From Zizania palustris (lineage: Eukaryota > Streptophyta > Magnoliopsida > Poales > Poaceae), in the NCBI GenBank assembly GCA_019279435.1, contig JAAALK010000288.1, positions 51,465,742 to 51,529,741 on the forward strand: a stretch of DNA of 64,000 bases, written 5' to 3'. Positions 63,601 through 64,000 of the stretch are shown piece by piece (the first letter of the stretch is position 1; each line of letters begins with the position of its first letter). The translations under genes and the position numbers were made by a program. The notes under the pieces were generated by a model. That model made no database searches. It saw only the letters and a list, made by a program, of their open reading frames with translations, and had not been told where the DNA came from.

Positions 63601-64000
63601 CACCACCGGCGGGGTACGTCCCTCCGGAGCCAGAGTACCAGCAAGAGCACTCCCCGGGGGGACAATCCTCTACTACAGCGTCCACGGTGAAAACTAGAGC
63701 CACGACACCGACTCCTGCCGGACAATCCTCACCCTCTGGAATGACTACCTCGAGCGAAGCTCTGGCCGTGGCTCCTCTGACAAAGGGGCGCCCGTCCCCC
63801 GCGCCGATGTTGTCCAAGTAGTCGGGCGCCGGGACGAGCCAGAAGCTTCAGGCCTACCCCGGAGATCGGCAGGTTCCATGCCCCCAAGTTCGATGATGGA
63901 GTGGACTGAGGGAAGCGGGTGGTCCTTCCCATCTCTGGAGGAGCAGCTTTGGGAGCTATGTCCAAGCGGCAGTGAAGGGAATATGCCCAGGAGGTTGGGC
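63601..64000 (+). pseudogene. pol: E2 start of Pol, partial
   Basis: The frame corresponding to the Gypsy-A Pol N-terminus is recognisable in pieces: YYSVHGEN.SHDTDSCRTIL (Cys/His region) with a stop, VVQVVGRRDEPEA, then RVVLPISGG..GAMSKRQ followed by TGA at 63973-63975 where Gypsy-A and B have Arg. The protease lies beyond the window. Confidence 0.78.

Larger units (their letters stand above)
62196..64000 (+). mobile_element. Gypsy-E2, Tat-like element with truncated 5' LTR
   Basis: The last 122 bp of an E-family LTR, a primer-binding site, a degraded gag and the start of pol, running off the window. The LTR remnant starts at its TATA box. Closest to Gypsy-A in gag (about 60-70 percent identity by eye in the core). 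Confidence 0.85.

Overview
The window is plant nuclear DNA, almost certainly from a grass. It is a stack of nested LTR retrotransposons with one CACTA remnant, and I see no host gene, rRNA or tRNA. The inference rests on plant Copia (SIRE/Maximus-like) and Ty3-gypsy Tat-lineage elements, grass-type GC-rich coding sequence, TATA boxes inside LTRs, and an initiator-tRNA-Met primer site. A 100-N gap lies at 46400-46499. Element names (Copia-1 to -4, Gypsy-A to -G, L1) are local labels.

Layout. 1-9132: Copia-1, a decayed element with integrase, RT and RNase H remains. It is broken by one LTR of family L1 (ending at 1328) and by a solo L1 LTR (4778-6998, target-site duplication CTTGA). 9133-12304: Gypsy-F on the minus strand, cut on both sides. 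12305-46399: Copia-2, whose L1-type 5' LTR was split by Gypsy-A (12949-43742, minus strand, duplication TATAC). Gypsy-A itself holds Gypsy-B (17716-29183, plus strand) and Gypsy-C (29737-36918, minus strand, duplication GAGCC). 46500-51772: Gypsy-D, a relative of Gypsy-C whose left part is lost in the gap. 51773-56342: Gypsy and Copia scraps, a TTA-flanked MITE, a 398-bp tandem repeat and the right part of a CACTA element with a Ulp1-like protease gene. 56346-59951: Copia-3 pol and 3' LTR. 60421-64000: a reversed Copia-4 LTR holding a solo LTR of family E, then a 5'-truncated Gypsy-E2 running off the window.

How the genes fit together. Gypsy-A and Gypsy-B are Tat-lineage elements with gag-pol on one strand. 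A spliced antisense gene (here aORF, PF04195-type) faces it, and tandem repeats (36 bp in A, 61 bp in B) fill the space between the two 3' ends. I could place the aORF exons in four elements. It has five exons and four introns (exon 1 is missing in D), its own TATA-like signal outside the LTR in B and C and a weak one in A, and a conserved C-terminal tail. Gypsy-C, and apparently Gypsy-D, have LTRs, PBS and aORF but no recognisable gag or pol. If they move, gag-pol must come from relatives such as A or B. Their leaders hold a train of short perfect hairpins.

Age order from LTR comparison by eye: Gypsy-C LTRs look identical (962 bp each), Gypsy-B LTRs differ at about 8 of 495 positions, and Gypsy-A LTRs at about 10 in the first 390. 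This agrees with the nesting. Many stop codons in the older copies look like C-to-T changes at CAG, CGA or TGG codons, as expected from long-term cytosine methylation.
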